Source: Ignelater luminosus
Taxonomy: Eukaryota; Arthropoda; Insecta; Coleoptera; Elateridae
DNA: 64,000 bases
Direction of reading: 5' to 3'
Assembly: GCA_011009095.1 (NCBI GenBank)
Contig: VTPC01008452.1
Span: 59,455 to 123,454, forward strand
Shown: in pieces, positions 1 through 12,800 of the stretch
Layout: every line of letters starts with the position of its first letter
Numbering within the stretch: position 1 is the first letter of the stretch
The notes under the pieces: model-generated
Seen by the model: the letters and a program-made list of their open reading frames with translations, nothing else
What the model was told of the DNA's origin: nothing
Databases searched by the model: none
Made by a program: the position numbers and the translations under genes

Positions 1-3000
1 TGCACAGTAAATAACAATTTTGTGCGGAGTTAAGGGTATTGTATCCTAAGGGCAGAATATATGCGAAATTGTAAACGTACATTAAATTATAAGTGCGGCG
101 TCTGTTAAAATTTATATGCCGCATATGAGAGGAAGTTATGGTAATCAGCCATTTAATTCATCTTCCCATTTAATTAGTAATTGTACTTAATAGAAACTTA
201 TTAATAAATAATTATTCTTTATTAAATTCAGTCTGCGTAGAGCTTACCTACGTGGATTTCAAACTTTGCAAATATTTAGTCTCTAGCAGAAGGGACTTTT
301 TGTTAACATTTAATAAACCTCTAGCAAAAAACCTTTCGAAACCAAAAGCATCTTCGAAGTTTAGTTTGACTTTTATCAAGATAGTATGCCTTCCTTGCAT
401 ATCAACTAAGATACTTGCTTGGATATTCCCTTTTTCAATAGCAAATCTTATAAAAATATATGAATTGTATACGGATAGATACAAACAAACCTAACTGGAT
501 GTATACAACAGCCTTTGTGTACAGTAAACACTATTATATCCTTTTAGTCTCCCAGAAACAGTGCAAACACTTAACAGCAACTCCTTCGTAAAATCGCGAT
601 TCTTAAAATGCGGTATCAGTTTTCTCGGATGTCTTTCTCAAATTTTCAAGTGTACAAGTATCGTATTCAAGGATACACAGAGTTCTAGCAGTCCACTTTA
701 AAATTCCTGTGAGGTTTCAACTAAAGTAACTAAAAACCTTTTCTACGTCAAAACTTTAAAGGTAAAAGTTTAATTTTATTTAAATTTAATTTGTGAAGGG
801 TTAAAGAACAAGGACGAGCCTATCTTATTAAATTTATTTAAATGAAGTATCCACGATAATTAAATATTTAATTTCTTAGGAAAGAACGCCCTTTGAAACG
901 ACTCGCTATTGATAAGAAATTGTTCAGCAAAAATTCTCATTGTGTAGCTTCGCCTATTTTCTTTTGGAGTTTGTTTGCACAAATATCCAATATTTCGATA
1001 TCAATATTCTTTTTCAAGAGAACACTTATATGTCTATGTTATCCCATTTATTGGGATTCTTTATTATCTTTTTCATTATCAACCTTATCTTTTCATTTTC
1101 CTCTTTATAAATGAGATGTCATTTTTGTATTATTGACCACTACTTTCTAATATAGAATATCGTTTTTAGCTGATATTGTTATTCTTGAGGTATGCTATGA
1201 ATTTCAAGAAGTAACATAAACCAAGGAATTGCTTGTATTCAAAGAATGAATTAGAGTGACAAGCAATATGTCTGTGGGATAAGGGAAAAAATGAAATGAT
1301 GCCAAAAGACGACTGATAAAATACGAAAAGGAAAGCAGAATGGTGTAAAATACTGTTTGTGAAATTGTTACGCCTACTAACATGAACGCAGACAGCTTTT
1401 TTTATTTAGCGGTTGTGAATTTAGGAGGATTTCTAATGATAAAAAAGGAAACAATGCCACTCCATTTATTTTTAAATTAAATACAAAGAAATATAAATGA
1501 GAATAAAATTGAGTTTCATGTAAATACACTTTTTAAAAAGGTAAAAGGTAGAATATTTATGAAAGTATACATTGGAATAACAAGGTACAAGAGCAATAGA
1601 TTTTTATTATGTAGGGTAGTTACAAAAGATTGTGCGAAAGTCTGACAATTTTCTTGATTACCACAGTATAAATAACAAATTAAAACGATTAGGGCAGCCA
1701 TTCATTATTTATACAAAAAAAAAACTTTGAATCTTAAATATAAGCCTTTTGAGTTATTTTGGATTTATGTCTAACCTTTTAAAATCATCCAGTCGGGATA
1801 AGCAAAGTATTGCCAACAATCATCTATGAAAATTACATTGGCTATCGGAAGGCCTTTAGAGAGAACTTAGTGTATGGAAATTGCAGTTCAGAGGTTCAAA
1901 TCTTCAGTTTAGCAGCCAATACAATTCTCATGTGTACTTGTAATAAGACATGCAGTCATCAAGTTGCTTGTCTAAGGACTATAAAATAGTCTCCTAACTC
2001 ATATCTTTTTCCCAAATCTATTTTCCAATAAAAACCATAAAAATAGGTTTTGCAAACCTCCTTTTAGGTCTATCGTTAGATTGCTAATGAAGTTTAGAGA
2101 GATACTACCTGGCGGTAAAGTTTCAACTGACTTTTTAGTCTTTATTTGCGTTGTCGTCCTTATTGATAATCCTTTTCAAAATTAATTTACTATTGCAAGA
2201 ATTGTGCAAGTGTTTGATCCACAGACAAGAAAGTTATTTACATTTGCTGTCCTTTAGCATACTTGGACTATGAATCATAAAACTTGAAGTTCTTAAATTT
2301 TTAAAAATGGTCTCAGGTCTTTAATATTGTTGTTATTGTGCAAACCTACTTTCTCTAGTTTCTCTGATTTTGCATTTCTGTAACTGATATTGGAACAAAA
2401 ATCGATGTCAACCATTTAATGATAGAAGAAACTAAAATAACCTACTGATTTTAAATGCTCTCAGTACTATGATCAATGCATTCATGTCATTCTGTAGGTA
2501 TCAAACGTTGTCTAGAAGCTTTACATGATACATCACTGTTTTGATGAAGGAAGCAGCTAAGCGACTATCAGACTGAGTTTTGGTTCTTGGTGATATTGAC
2601 TGCAACTATAGGATGTTACAGCTCTTGGCTGACTGATCAAAAGTCTCCATGGGCACGACGCCCAAAATTGGCTAATTTCTATCAAGGGCTTCTTTAGACA
2701 GATATAGCATAGCTTGGGAACAAGTTGTATCCAGATGAACTTTGGTTGTTGGTAGTAATAAAAATGTGGTTTTCAATAACTCCCGAATTCAGCAATTTAC
2801 AGATGACTCGTTGAAGGGCAATGCTCAACTACTTCCAAAATTATAGAATTGCCTTCTATTTCCGAACACTTTCACTAGCGAACGTCTCATTTCGACACGA
2901 CAACCCGTTTCTGAGCTGTGGGATATCTTCATGAAGATTTTTGATCAGTGAGTACAACTAGTTTAACGTAGTCCAGTTTCAGTCAAATTCATCAAGTAAA

Positions 3001-5560
3001 GGCCAAACACCATAAGGATTGTGCAAAGTCTTTAGAATGCATTAATGTAAAAGATATAAATTGTTTTGAAATTTGAAAAACGGTTAGCTTCCTATAATTT
3101 TGTCGCTTTTATAAAGTCGATATAGCTCGTACTTATAAAAGCGGATAAATGCTGTATTAACCGAAAAATTAACTTTGAATGTATTATTCGTTCAAACATG
3201 CTAGTCTAATTTCAACATTAGTTACTTCAAATCAGGAACCGATTGAAGACTCTTTTCGTGGCTTCCTAAAGTAATCATATCTATAGAATCTTGAATGACT
3301 ATGGGAAATTCAGTCACATTCTAATTTCATAATGATTTCAATCAAAGACCAGAAAAAAAATATGATGGATAGCACTGCAAATTCGAAAAAAACTAAATAT
3401 GTTTCATTCACTGAGTTTCCTAGGTTGTAAACACGAAAGCCTTCGGCAATATGGTGTACCAAACAGACAGTTATAATCCAAACTGTTCTGCTATCATTTC
3501 CTTAGAAATCTTCAGTAATCTCAAAAGCAATGAAGGGAAGTAGTTGAAGTATAAGACGTTTCAAAATATTCTGGGAAAATTTAGAACACTTGTTTCGTCA
3601 GGTTTATACTGCATGCAATACAATATGTTATTTACTTTGAATACAATCATTTGAACTTTAGGTAAGAACAAGATTATTAACAGTGTCCATTCAATATATT
3701 GGGCTTAAAACACGTCATCCTTGATTACGATTTCGAAGAATTCAAGGAAAAACTCATTTAATGCAATCAAAATTATTTGATAAAATGTACTCTATCCGGA
3801 CTGTTGCAACACCTAGCAAACAAAGAACAACAATGAGATTGTTGATAACACATGCAATAGCTTCGGATTTTGACTTTTTTGAAAATTACGCCATCTTGTT
3901 TACCGAAAGACTCTTAATAGTGTTTTTGGAGATTTCCGAATGTGAATAATCAAATTCTGATCAAATCAGTCAAACTAGCAGTTGATTAGTAGTTGTTGAT
4001 AAACCAAGAGACTTCAATTCAGGGCAATCTCCAAAAACGATAGCTCAAAAAGAAAATTTTTAATTTGAGGGATCTTAAGATTCTTTAATTAAAAGAGAGT
4101 TGGAAAATCTGGTTTCCAATAGATTTTGCAAATTGACTTGTAAATAATCAAGGCCAAAATTTTGAAACATTTTCTTGTCTTTGCAACTATAAAGTTGAAT
4201 ACTGTGTTTATTCTACAAATTTAACCCATTGCAGCTTAAAAATTCTAAACTTTCCCAACGATGGGATTTTTAAAAATTCTTATCATTATTTTGAAAAATC
4301 CAAAATTTCTTAAAAGGTTTGATGGACTTTAATTCTGCCATTTTGGCTATAATGCAACTTGTTTTTGGGCAGTCACCCTAGGTTTACCATAGGCTTCCTA
4401 GATTTGCATTTGCAATTATGCCTAGTCGGTTTGCAACTTTCCCAGCAGAAATTGATGATAGTATTTTCCTTTAGCCAAACCTACTTTAGCTTTTGTAAAA
4501 TTAATATAACTATACAACAGATTTCTAGGCTTTTGGCAGGTTTCTGATTCAATAAAGTAATTCACGAACTGGCTGAAATAATTCTGGCTTTTGTTTACCA
4601 TCCAGACAAGCACCATACAGGGTGTAGAGTTCGAAACGGTATTTGCAAAGCAAGGCAGAGATACTTCTTAATACGCAGCCATTTCTTTGTATCACTGTAC
4701 CATTTACTGAGATTTTGAAAATATTAATTTTTATTTTATATGAAAAAATTTTATATTACGATTTATGACTTACCAAATATAGTAAGGTATCTACCCAATT
4801 TAAAAATTAAAGAGATGGCAGGCAAATCTGTTTTTTTTTGCTTTTGATCAAGTCCTTTTAATGTTATTTTATATTGAATTAAAACTAGATTTTGATAAAA
4901 ATAACTTCCAAATAAATAAAGTTTTAGATCGGAAGAGGTTATCAAATTCTTCTTGGGAAAATTCCTACATAAAGTTACCAAAGGTTAAATTTTTCTTCCT
5001 CAACAATGACAAACTTCTGTCATCAATTTACACGCATTTTTCCTTAGCAAGATAACTAACAATAATTTCTATAATGGTCAGCTTTATTGCAGTAATCTGT
5101 TATATAAATTAATCTATTGGAACAGTATAAAAAAACTGACTTTTCTAGCTGTTCTTAGTTTTCTTTTGTAATTTCAGAAATAATTTTGATTTACTTTCTC
5201 CGAACGAACCTCGCTTGGAAATCATTTAAATGTACGGAACGGAAAAGCGAGTCAAAGGAAAAAATCATACAAATAACATTTTTTTTTGAAAAAGGTTGAG
5301 TAAGGTCCTTCAGGAGATATCCCAAGTAAATTAGCTAAATAAGCGTAAAAGCAAAATATCTCTTCGTTATTTTGAAGGTTGAATTTTGTGTTTAGAATTT
5401 GCAACGTGGGTTCCGAATACAAGCAAGCGGTCGTCACTAATGTAATAGGTTACGGTAGGAAGCCAGTTTCCTTTTATTTGAAAAGTAAGTTTTTGTTTGA
5501 AATCGTTTTAATTTTTTAGATCTTCTTTTACGTTTGGCTCGTATTTGAGCTCCCAATGTA
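1..5560. other. Noncoding AT-rich DNA, probably CadN intron
   Basis: I see no supportable gene here on either strand. Open frames are short and lack recognisable protein signatures, and the base composition is strongly AT-biased. Because the N-cadherin exon at 5938-6081 runs on the minus strand, this stretch lies downstream of it and is probably intron, assuming the next exon is beyond the window. A segment around 2450-3000 has slightly more balanced composition and could be an old degenerate repeat, but I could not assign it. Confidence 0.5.
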
Positions 5561-5937
5561 AACATCCTGTTCCCCCGAGGTTGAAAATCGCTGCCGTTGA
5601 GAATAGGAAGTATCAAAAAAGGTAGTGGCCAGTCGGTCGAGTGCGGTCGAAGCTCGCGAATCAATTGGGGCAGCGATGAAGACACAAATAAAGCACAGCG
5701 GGAATTATGGCTGGTACTGGACACCGGTTCGGGCACAGATTCCCATAAAATTCTCGCACGTTATTAGAGTATTGATTTAGCTGCTGTTCGACTATAAATT
5801 GTATCCCTGCCATTGCTGTCATGAGCCGGCTACGTGACGCGGATTCGCCTGAACGCGCCTATCGTCCCAACTTGTCCTGGTCGGGACAAAATGGGGGAAA
5901 ACGAACACGCTAAGATCAGAAATCAAAGCCTACTCAC
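5560..5937. other. GC-elevated intronic flank immediately 3' of the CadN exon
   Basis: This stretch has visibly higher GC than the surrounding introns and lies directly downstream (minus strand) of the cadherin exon. I read all minus frames for cadherin hallmarks such as DxNDNxP, LDRE and A.D.D and found none, so I do not call a second exon. The elevated GC may reflect conserved splicing-regulatory sequence or an unrecognised exon. Being next to the exon is the only evidence of function. Confidence 0.3.
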
Positions 5938-6081
5938 ATTCATCGTGATCCTTGGCGGTGACCGTAAGGACGGTGTGCTGAATGTCCTCATTTTCGTCCA
6001 CCTCCGCCTCGTACAACGCCTTGTCGAAATACGGCGGGTTGTCATTCTTGTCCGCAATCCCAATGCGGATGAACTTAGTCA
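5938..6081 (-). CDS. CadN: N-cadherin internal exon (extracellular cadherin repeat)
   Basis: This is a 144-nt internal exon of a classical insect N-cadherin, a calcium-dependent homophilic adhesion receptor used in neuronal targeting and axon patterning. The translation contains an inter-repeat linker (IADKNDNPPYF, a DxNDNxP calcium site) followed by the start of the next cadherin repeat with the DENEDI and TAKDHDE calcium-ligand segments. It matches what I know of the Drosophila CadN ectodomain almost residue for residue. Splice signals support the limits: a TTTGTTTCAG acceptor reads into the exon at 6081, and a GTGAGT donor starts at 5937. The exon begins by completing a codon with two bases and ends with one base of the next, so it is phase 1-1 and exactly 48 codons. 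Skipping or exchanging it would preserve frame. No neighbouring exon is recognised in the window. I am sure it is a cadherin exon and fairly sure it is CadN rather than a close paralogue. Confidence 0.88.
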
Positions 6082-7599
6082 CTGAAACAAATCCCAAATT
6101 AATACTTCCTAGTATAAGCAAACATGTGGTAGAGCAATTAACGCAGTTTGTACAGTTTGTTTGTGTTTTCATCAATATTTCAAAGTGGTTAACCTAATAA
6201 AGAGGAAATTAAATTCCAACTTCGCGGCTTACCGTGTAATAAGGTTCGTATAATGGACGTTCCCCCCAAAAAAAATTACGGCGGATCATTACAAAAACGG
6301 TATTATTTAGGTGTTGGCTGAATTTTAGAATTTCCATTTTGTAAAGGGCAATTTAGAACACGGTCGCCGTGGCAACTAAGGTCTTTCAGTAAAATAATTA
6401 ATCAAGCTTTAAGTCCACCAGAGTAAACGCCACCAATTGCTCACTAACGTGGAAGTATAATCAGTGACGCGTTGAAACTTGGTAGTTTCTAAGCACTAAA
6501 ATACAAAGAACCCATTCTTCTGTTTCTGTAGAAACTTCAGTTTCCAGAAAAGGAACAACAATCTGCCATTTTCAATTCGATAAGCAAATATTTGTGTGTA
6601 TTCAGAAATACAAGGAAATATAAGGACTGATCTGTTCTATCTATATTTATTCAAGAAGGAGGTAGCTGGATATCCTGGAATGTGAAGTTTACAAAACATT
6701 TAAATCAAAATTTTAATCAAATTTGTTGTATTTTAAAAATGCGAATGTTTAAATTACAATTTTTTCGGGAAAAATTGAAATATAATCTAAATAAGAGGAA
6801 TTTATAATTTCACGCGTAATTTCCCTGGAAAATATTAAAGTACTTTGTAATGTAAAATCTTAAAAACAAACAAAAAATATAATAACAACAAACTTAATAT
6901 AGCTCAACAGAAATGAATTTTATTTGAAAATACGAGTAACAGTAACCAAAGTTTATAAAAATAGAAAAATTAAAAATTTTAATTAACCTGAGAACATATT
7001 TTACATTATGAGTACTATGTAACGTGTACAAACATAATGAGTTGGGAAACTGAATAAATTATCAATGTTTAAAATAACTTTAGTTTGTGTATTCCTAGGA
7101 TGCGACGCCACGTATAGTTTTCCATAGGAATAACCAGGTGCACGCAAACTTTATAACAAAATGAAATGTATGTTGTTCAAGGTTAAAAATACAGAAAGAT
7201 TTACTACAGAATTTATAATTACTAGTTATTAATTATCTTTTGGTTTTATTCTGACATGTAGTGTACAATTACAAACTTGTTAAATCACGAAGGAGGGAAA
7301 GTTTTGGTAACATTTTATGAATGCGTTTATCCGGGTCGTAAATTAACATATCACATGTACAGTACATTATTTCACAAGTTCTTTGTGCCATACGCCTGAA
7401 TTGCGTTTCTGTGTACCGATTTCCTTTGAATGAGGTTTTGCATTTTTAGTAGATAATTCAAACTGAAGAAACTTTGAAAACCAAAAGGTGAAGATAAACA
7501 GAATGGTAACCAATAAAGCTGAAAGATTGAAAAAGCTTGCTGCAGCTTTACAAAAACACGTTTGTATTTGTACAGGACGACGTTTACGGTAACTTACTA
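6082..7599. other. Noncoding, CadN intron upstream of the exon
   Basis: No gene or recognised repeat is visible. The sequence upstream of the acceptor has a modest pyrimidine-rich tract (TTTGGGATTTGTTTCAG on the minus strand). The remainder is AT-rich with only short open frames. Confidence 0.5.
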
Positions 7600-7694
7600 T
7601 ACAGGGTGTTTATTAATAATTGGAATATTTTAACTGTAGAATCCTGAGCTCAAAATCTTAAGATTTAACCCAAATCACTTAGATAAAATGTGGC
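7600..7694 (+). repeat. Left terminal inverted repeat of the 554-bp MITE
   Basis: It pairs with 8057-8153 as an inverted copy. The tip is TACAGGGTG, with TA flanking it on the outside. Confidence 0.85.
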
Positions 7695-8056
7695 TCCTTA
7701 CTGAGTTACAGGGTGTTTTATTTAAAAATTTAAACACTATTTGTACCCAGTACTTTAAAACTATTTGACGTATCCTTGTCATACTTGGCAGGAAGTGTAG
7801 GTACTGTACACCCTACTAAATTATGTTAAATAATCGTTTCTGGCTACTACCAGAGGCGTAGGAGCAAGTAAATGGTTGACACTTCCCAAATTCTACGCCA
7901 CTGGCGGAATTGCCATTTTAGCACAATTTTTCAATTCTCCAATACTTTCTATGTAAATAACATACTCTTCTTTCATAGCGATATAGTTATTATTTTTCGA
8001 GGTATTCAAAGTTGAAATGTGTATTAATTCTGTCAGAGTTTTTGGGTCATAGGATT

Positions 8057-8153
8057 GCCACATTTTATCTAAGTGATTTGGGTTAAATCTTAATACTTTG
8101 AGCTCAGGATTCTACAGTTAAAATATTTCCAATTATTAATGAAACATCCTGTA
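8057..8153 (-). repeat. Right terminal inverted repeat of the 554-bp MITE
   Basis: Inverted copy of 7600-7694. The tip reads CATCCTGTA on the plus strand and is followed by TA. Confidence 0.85.
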
Positions 8154-8539
8154 TATAGATTTGCAACCTCGTATCTGTACTGAATAGTTCAAGGTTCTGT
8201 CATAAAATACTCTTAATCAAATTTGAATACAATGCGAAAAATGTAGAAAACGCAAAAGCCGAAGATCTACCTAACAAGTAATAAGAATAAATAAAATCTG
8301 TTACATTTAACCACGAATTTAGTTCTCAGACAAAAAAGAAACTTGAAGAATTAAACCTTTAAAATCAGCCGTCCCTAAAATCAGTTTGCCGAAAATGGGG
8401 CATTTTGCAACAGATACTATAAATTTGAGCTGAAATGCGCACGTGACTTTCCTAAAGCAAGTCAAAGACGTTGCGTCGTATTTCGAAAAATTCAATTTCA
8501 TTAGTTCTGAGCCGTTTGTTCAGCTTCCTGACTCTCCAA

Positions 8540-9819
8540 GTCACATGCTAAAGGGTTTCTAAGAAATACTTGGAATAAGGTTCTTCTTGAATAAAAAATA
8601 AACAACGATATTTTATGAAAACAAAAGTTTTTATTTTAGAATGCAGTATTATATACACACTCTTTCTAGCAACTTTGGAAATTTTATTTACAACGTTGTT
8701 CATTAGAGCAGGACCAGATTCGAGGGTTATTTTCGAACTAATTATTGCTCTAAATTGCTTCGAATTTGGCACCGGTTTGAATTTGTTTGCATATTCGCGT
8801 TTACACAGAGACCATAAAAGCTCAAATGGGCGAGGTTAAAGTACCTTTGATGCATTATTGGACTTTTCTACGAATTTTATGCCATTACTGTGCAGCCATT
8901 CCGTTACCATTGACGAGTAATGACAACAAAACATTGTTAACTTCATAGTTTTTTTCTATATATGTCAGACTTCGTGCGGTCTAAGAACTACATGTGCGTC
9001 ATCAACGAAAGTGTGCCCAAGTATGACGTCATTAAAATCGAAATGGTGTAACATGGCAGTTATACAAAGTTAGTTAATCATAAGTTATTAGATATCGATT
9101 ATTACTCCCCTATATCAGTGAACTTGGACTGGTCCGACCTATTTCCGTCAACTGTGACGTGACCGCACGAAGTCTTGTAATCTCTTCATAAGACACTCTT
9201 TTAGATAGATTTCGGCGTTCATAGTCGACGTAGTAACAAGAGGAGCAGGAACTTTATCGGTCTAATCGATAGCTTGGCAAAGTAGGTATCTCTTAGAGAA
9301 CTTGACTTTAGGTTCAATTTTGTACAAAATTTCATTTTCTTGATTCATGTTATAGACACCTTGTCCGGGTACATCACGTGGATCAACTGGAACATAAGTT
9401 TCGTTGTTCATGATAAGAATGAGGTTAGACTCTTTGCGCAATTTTCGTGCCAAAATTCTTCTCGGCCGGTAGTTTCTGTTCCTCTATATATTTTGGTACC
9501 GTGATTTTTTATATGATTTCATTTCCAATTTTCTTCTTTTAATATGATGGATGGAACCAAACCAAGTTATCTTGCTACTACAGACTCAGAAACGCACGGG
9601 CTCATTCTGTACTCATTTTCAACACTTCTTAAGACTTTTCGAGTCTTATGACTTGAATGATGGTTACTTGGCTTCACCCGCACCTTTTAATTATATTGTA
9701 GAAAGTACTTTTTGACGTACCTTCTAAAGTGTTTCCAAGCTACTTTTGTATCACCTAAAGCACAATTTTCTAAGACGTTAACAACACGTTCACTAAACAA
9801 GTCGTGTTTCTGCTTCTTC
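8540..9819 (-). pseudogene. Decayed DDE transposase remnant (IS630/Tc1-mariner-like)
   Basis: A degenerate transposase on the minus strand, readable only in pieces. It starts at an ATG at 9819 (MKKQKHDLFSERVV). A central piece (9262-9453) includes NNETYVPVDPRDVPGQG and ends ...KRYLLCQAID, the usual 'DDE-x-Y...KK.L.WQAI' block of a widespread insect transposase family. It continues as NAEIYLKECLMKRLQDFVRS, then HYSSMVTEWLHSNGIKFVEK (near 8920), and ends with a region around 8548-8790 containing NKISKVARKSVY. Several frameshifts and stops separate these blocks, and the third catalytic segment is not intact. About 200 bp of unrelated sequence bounded by a 15-bp inverted repeat interrupts it (8967-9175). 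Clearly inactive. The family assignment is from memory of motif patterns only. Confidence 0.6.
8967..9175. repeat. 15-bp perfect inverted repeat bounding an insertion in the transposase remnant
   Basis: AGACTTCGTGCGGTC at 8967-8981 is exactly the inverse complement of GACCGCACGAAGTCT at 9161-9175. The right-hand copy lies in the transposase reading frame (QDFVRS); the left-hand copy does not, and the coding similarity resumes only at about 8940. The roughly 180 bp between them looks like an insertion or a local inverted duplication. Confidence 0.65.
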
Positions 9820-9835
9820 ATTTTTAATAACTGCA

Positions 9836-12800
9836 CTTAACAACAGAAAACAGACAACTGAATTAAACAAGACAACTTAACCTGTCATGCTTATTTTATT
9901 AATTTATCGTATTTTACTGATTTTTACGAAAACACTTGATTGTAATCTAGTCCAAGTATTTATTAGGAACCTTTTATTGTGTAAGTCATAAGGAAGTATT
10001 AGTAGGTTAAGTTTAGCTTGACTACACTTCCATGTTTGGAGAAATCTATATAGGTTACTGTAATATTTTAAGTTAAAGCCAAAAACAAGTTGAGAAGTCG
10101 GAATAAATGCATGGAAGCTACGAATATTGCAAGAACGCGCAATAATAGATTCGTTGAATCAAAAAAATTGAAGAATCGAGTTGTGGTGTGGCGTAGCGTC
10201 GGCGGTGATTGATCATCAGTTGCTCGAGTACTTTCGAACTGAGAATGTCAACTATGGTGGTTCATGCCATAATGTGTCACAGAAACATTACTATCATGGG
10301 ATAATATTGTTCATAGTTCTTATAGCTTCATACATCTTCTAGTAATTATTACATATGACTAATCATTCCCTGTATGTTTTGGTTTAGTTCTTGGTCTATG
10401 GTCTGTGGTCTATTTTTTATTGATATTTATCTTTTAGGCTCTGAATTCTCAGATTCGTTCTGCAAACTTCTCTCAGTTATCTAAATTTTGATTGTTTCCG
10501 TTTTCTTTCTCTTTTTACTTAACCTTTCATTTAATCTTCTGCAAGGTTCATATTTATAATCTTTCCAGTTTGGTATAATCTTCCAATCTCGTTTACCACA
10601 GTACAAATAATTTTTTATTTGCCGTTAAGTTTCTTTTTATCCAAGCAGTGTGTCACGCATAGTAAATGATTTCTAAACAATAGATATTTTGTTAAATCTG
10701 ACGCTACGCGGAAAGAAGAGTTTTTTTTAAATTCTAGGTTCTTCCAAGAATTCTTTTCTGCTACAGATCTGCCTACTGCTGATCTATAACGTGGAAAGGA
10801 CAGGTTGACTTCTTTCCTATGATTTGGACATAATCACCACAGAAGTAGTTTACTTCCTGGTGTGTATATCTGGAGTAAGATATAAAGATCTGATGAGTCT
10901 TAGATGCCACAATCAAATATAATGAGCTTGAGAACCTTTTGTTTAAGTCCTTTGAGGCTCAGTTGATTTCGTGTTTCAAGAGTAAGGTATATTTCTTGAT
11001 TCCTATTACCTTTGCAGTAACTAAATAGAATGTTAATTTTCACAAATACTTGTTGGAGTTATCTTTTCTGTGGGATAAGAAGCCAAAAATGAGCAATCAA
11101 ATGCACTAGCTAATATAAATATGGCTATAGAACGATAAACGATAAGTTAAATCCAAAATTCAGGCAAGAAGGAAAAAATCGTCAGAATTGTTCTTGAAAA
11201 GTTCTGGTAATCATAATGGAGAAGATGTCAAGTTACAAAAATTTTAAGTGCGTTTAATAATCAATAACAATGAATTCTCTTAATGCTTTTAATGAGCAGA
11301 TCCAAGAATCTGCAAGACCGATAAGGTTATTTCTTATTCTGGGTGTATTTTCAGACTTCTTCAGTAGAACTGCTATAGCATTATGTTTCTCAGATAACAC
11401 TATACCTGTGTGATTGAATTCTAATCTAGAAAATAGTTCTGTGCTTCAAAGAATTTTGATTTGTCAGTGTTCAATTACCAAAGAGTCGTGTTTTAATTTT
11501 TCTGTGTTTGGGACAAATCTTAGCCAACAGCTTATGACTCTCATGTTCGTGTCAAAGTTTTGATGTTTATTCTTTTAAATGGAATCTGCTTACATAGAGA
11601 AGCCAAAGCAGACTTTCCAAAATTACATACATAAATCAAATGCGACAACAAACTTTCTTCTTGTTGGATCTAACAACCACTATGCCAGAATCTGGCAATA
11701 ACTTGCAATGTCACTGCAGTAACATTGAAAAATCCACACAAATAAAAAAATCTTTTTGTATAGGTTTGGTTTTCATAGATTTGAAATTTCTCTCAACATC
11801 CAAGTTGGTTAAAACAGTTTATGTAGTACCAGTAAAAAATATTTACACACATCAGGGTGAAAAGTAAGGCAAAATTTATAGGGGTCGAAACTTCAATTAA
11901 ACCTGGACCGTTAGAGTCGTGAAAAACAGTCTGTAGCACCTTAACCTAACCTAATATAAATAAGGTTAAACTCTGAAGTTTTCAAAACAACTAATTTAAA
12001 GTTGATGAATACGAGAATACCCTAATGTTGTTGTTAATTGAAGTTTGGTAGAACTTAATATAAATATTAACCTTTGTCCTTCTAACCGAATTTCGAATAA
12101 GTTACCATCTGGGATTGGTGTTCATTAACGTTTGAAAATTGAACCTACAGTTTAATGATCATCTTTAAATAAAGCACGAATGTCTCTCCTTCAGTTCATT
12201 TAAAACTTTAAACAAGAAATTACGTTTAAGCAAAAGATTTATAAGGTGCAGCAATAAAACTTTACATCATAATATCTGTTTTATAAGCCCGTAATGCCCG
12301 GAGACTAATTTGGAAAAATATTAAAAGCTTAACTGCTAAACATAAATCAGAAGTAATTGTAAAATAGTTTTATGGAACAAATAATTCATGTAAATTACGG
12401 TAGCGTTAAAAAATTTATATTAAAGGGAATCGTAATTTTTGTTAATGAATTCCATATACTGTATAGTAGGAGGAATAATCTTTGCACTGTCATAACCATG
12501 AGTTAAAGACCGTTTTAAGTTTTATGAAGTTTCACTATTCACTCTCTGTATACGTCACCGTTCACATTGTAATTAAGACGTACGCACTATCATTATCCCC
12601 ATGTTTATTAAAGTCATGCCAGAGAACATCTTGATATATTAGAAAGTCGTTTGTTCGCTACGCTTCATCTACCGATATGGGTTATTAATGTCAGTTTGTA
12701 ATTAAAGTAATGTTGTACGAAGGCTTTCGAAGTTAATGGTTTGGGAAAATTTATTTTTCGGACGCGAACAATATTGAAGATAACACGAAACCACATTTAA

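Larger units (their letters stand above)
7600..8153. mobile_element. 554-bp MITE with ~95-bp terminal inverted repeats
   Basis: A non-autonomous DNA element. The left arm (7600-7694) starts TACAGGGTGTTTATTAATAA. The right arm (8057-8153), read as reverse complement, starts TACAGGATGTTTCATTAATA, and the two arms stay aligned for about 95 bp with few mismatches, including the shared word GAATCCTGAGCTCAAA. The element is flanked by TA on both sides (7598-7599 and 8154-8155), consistent with a TA target duplication as in Tc1/mariner-like elements. The interior of about 360 bp has no coding capacity. A second TACAGGGTGTTTT word begins near 7707, suggesting a partial nested or duplicated tip. Confidence 0.85.

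Noticed and set aside
1880..1910. GAGGTTCAAATCTTC resembling a tRNA T-arm
   Set aside because: No acceptor stem, D-arm or anticodon arm could be paired around it.
4610..4630. ATACAGGGTGTAG resembling the MITE tip at 7600
   Set aside because: No inverted partner was found nearby, and similarity stops after the first bases.
5437..5736. 99-codon minus-strand frame near the CadN exon
   Set aside because: It contains no cadherin motif and ends in a low-complexity basic stretch; composition explains its openness better than coding.
5834..6085. Plus-strand open frame overlapping the cadherin exon
   Set aside because: It is antisense to the exon, and its openness follows from the coding constraint on the minus strand. 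It has no domain of its own.
11939..11954. CCTAACCTAA resembling the insect telomere repeat
   Set aside because: Only two units are present, in ordinary AT-rich DNA; too short to be telomeric.
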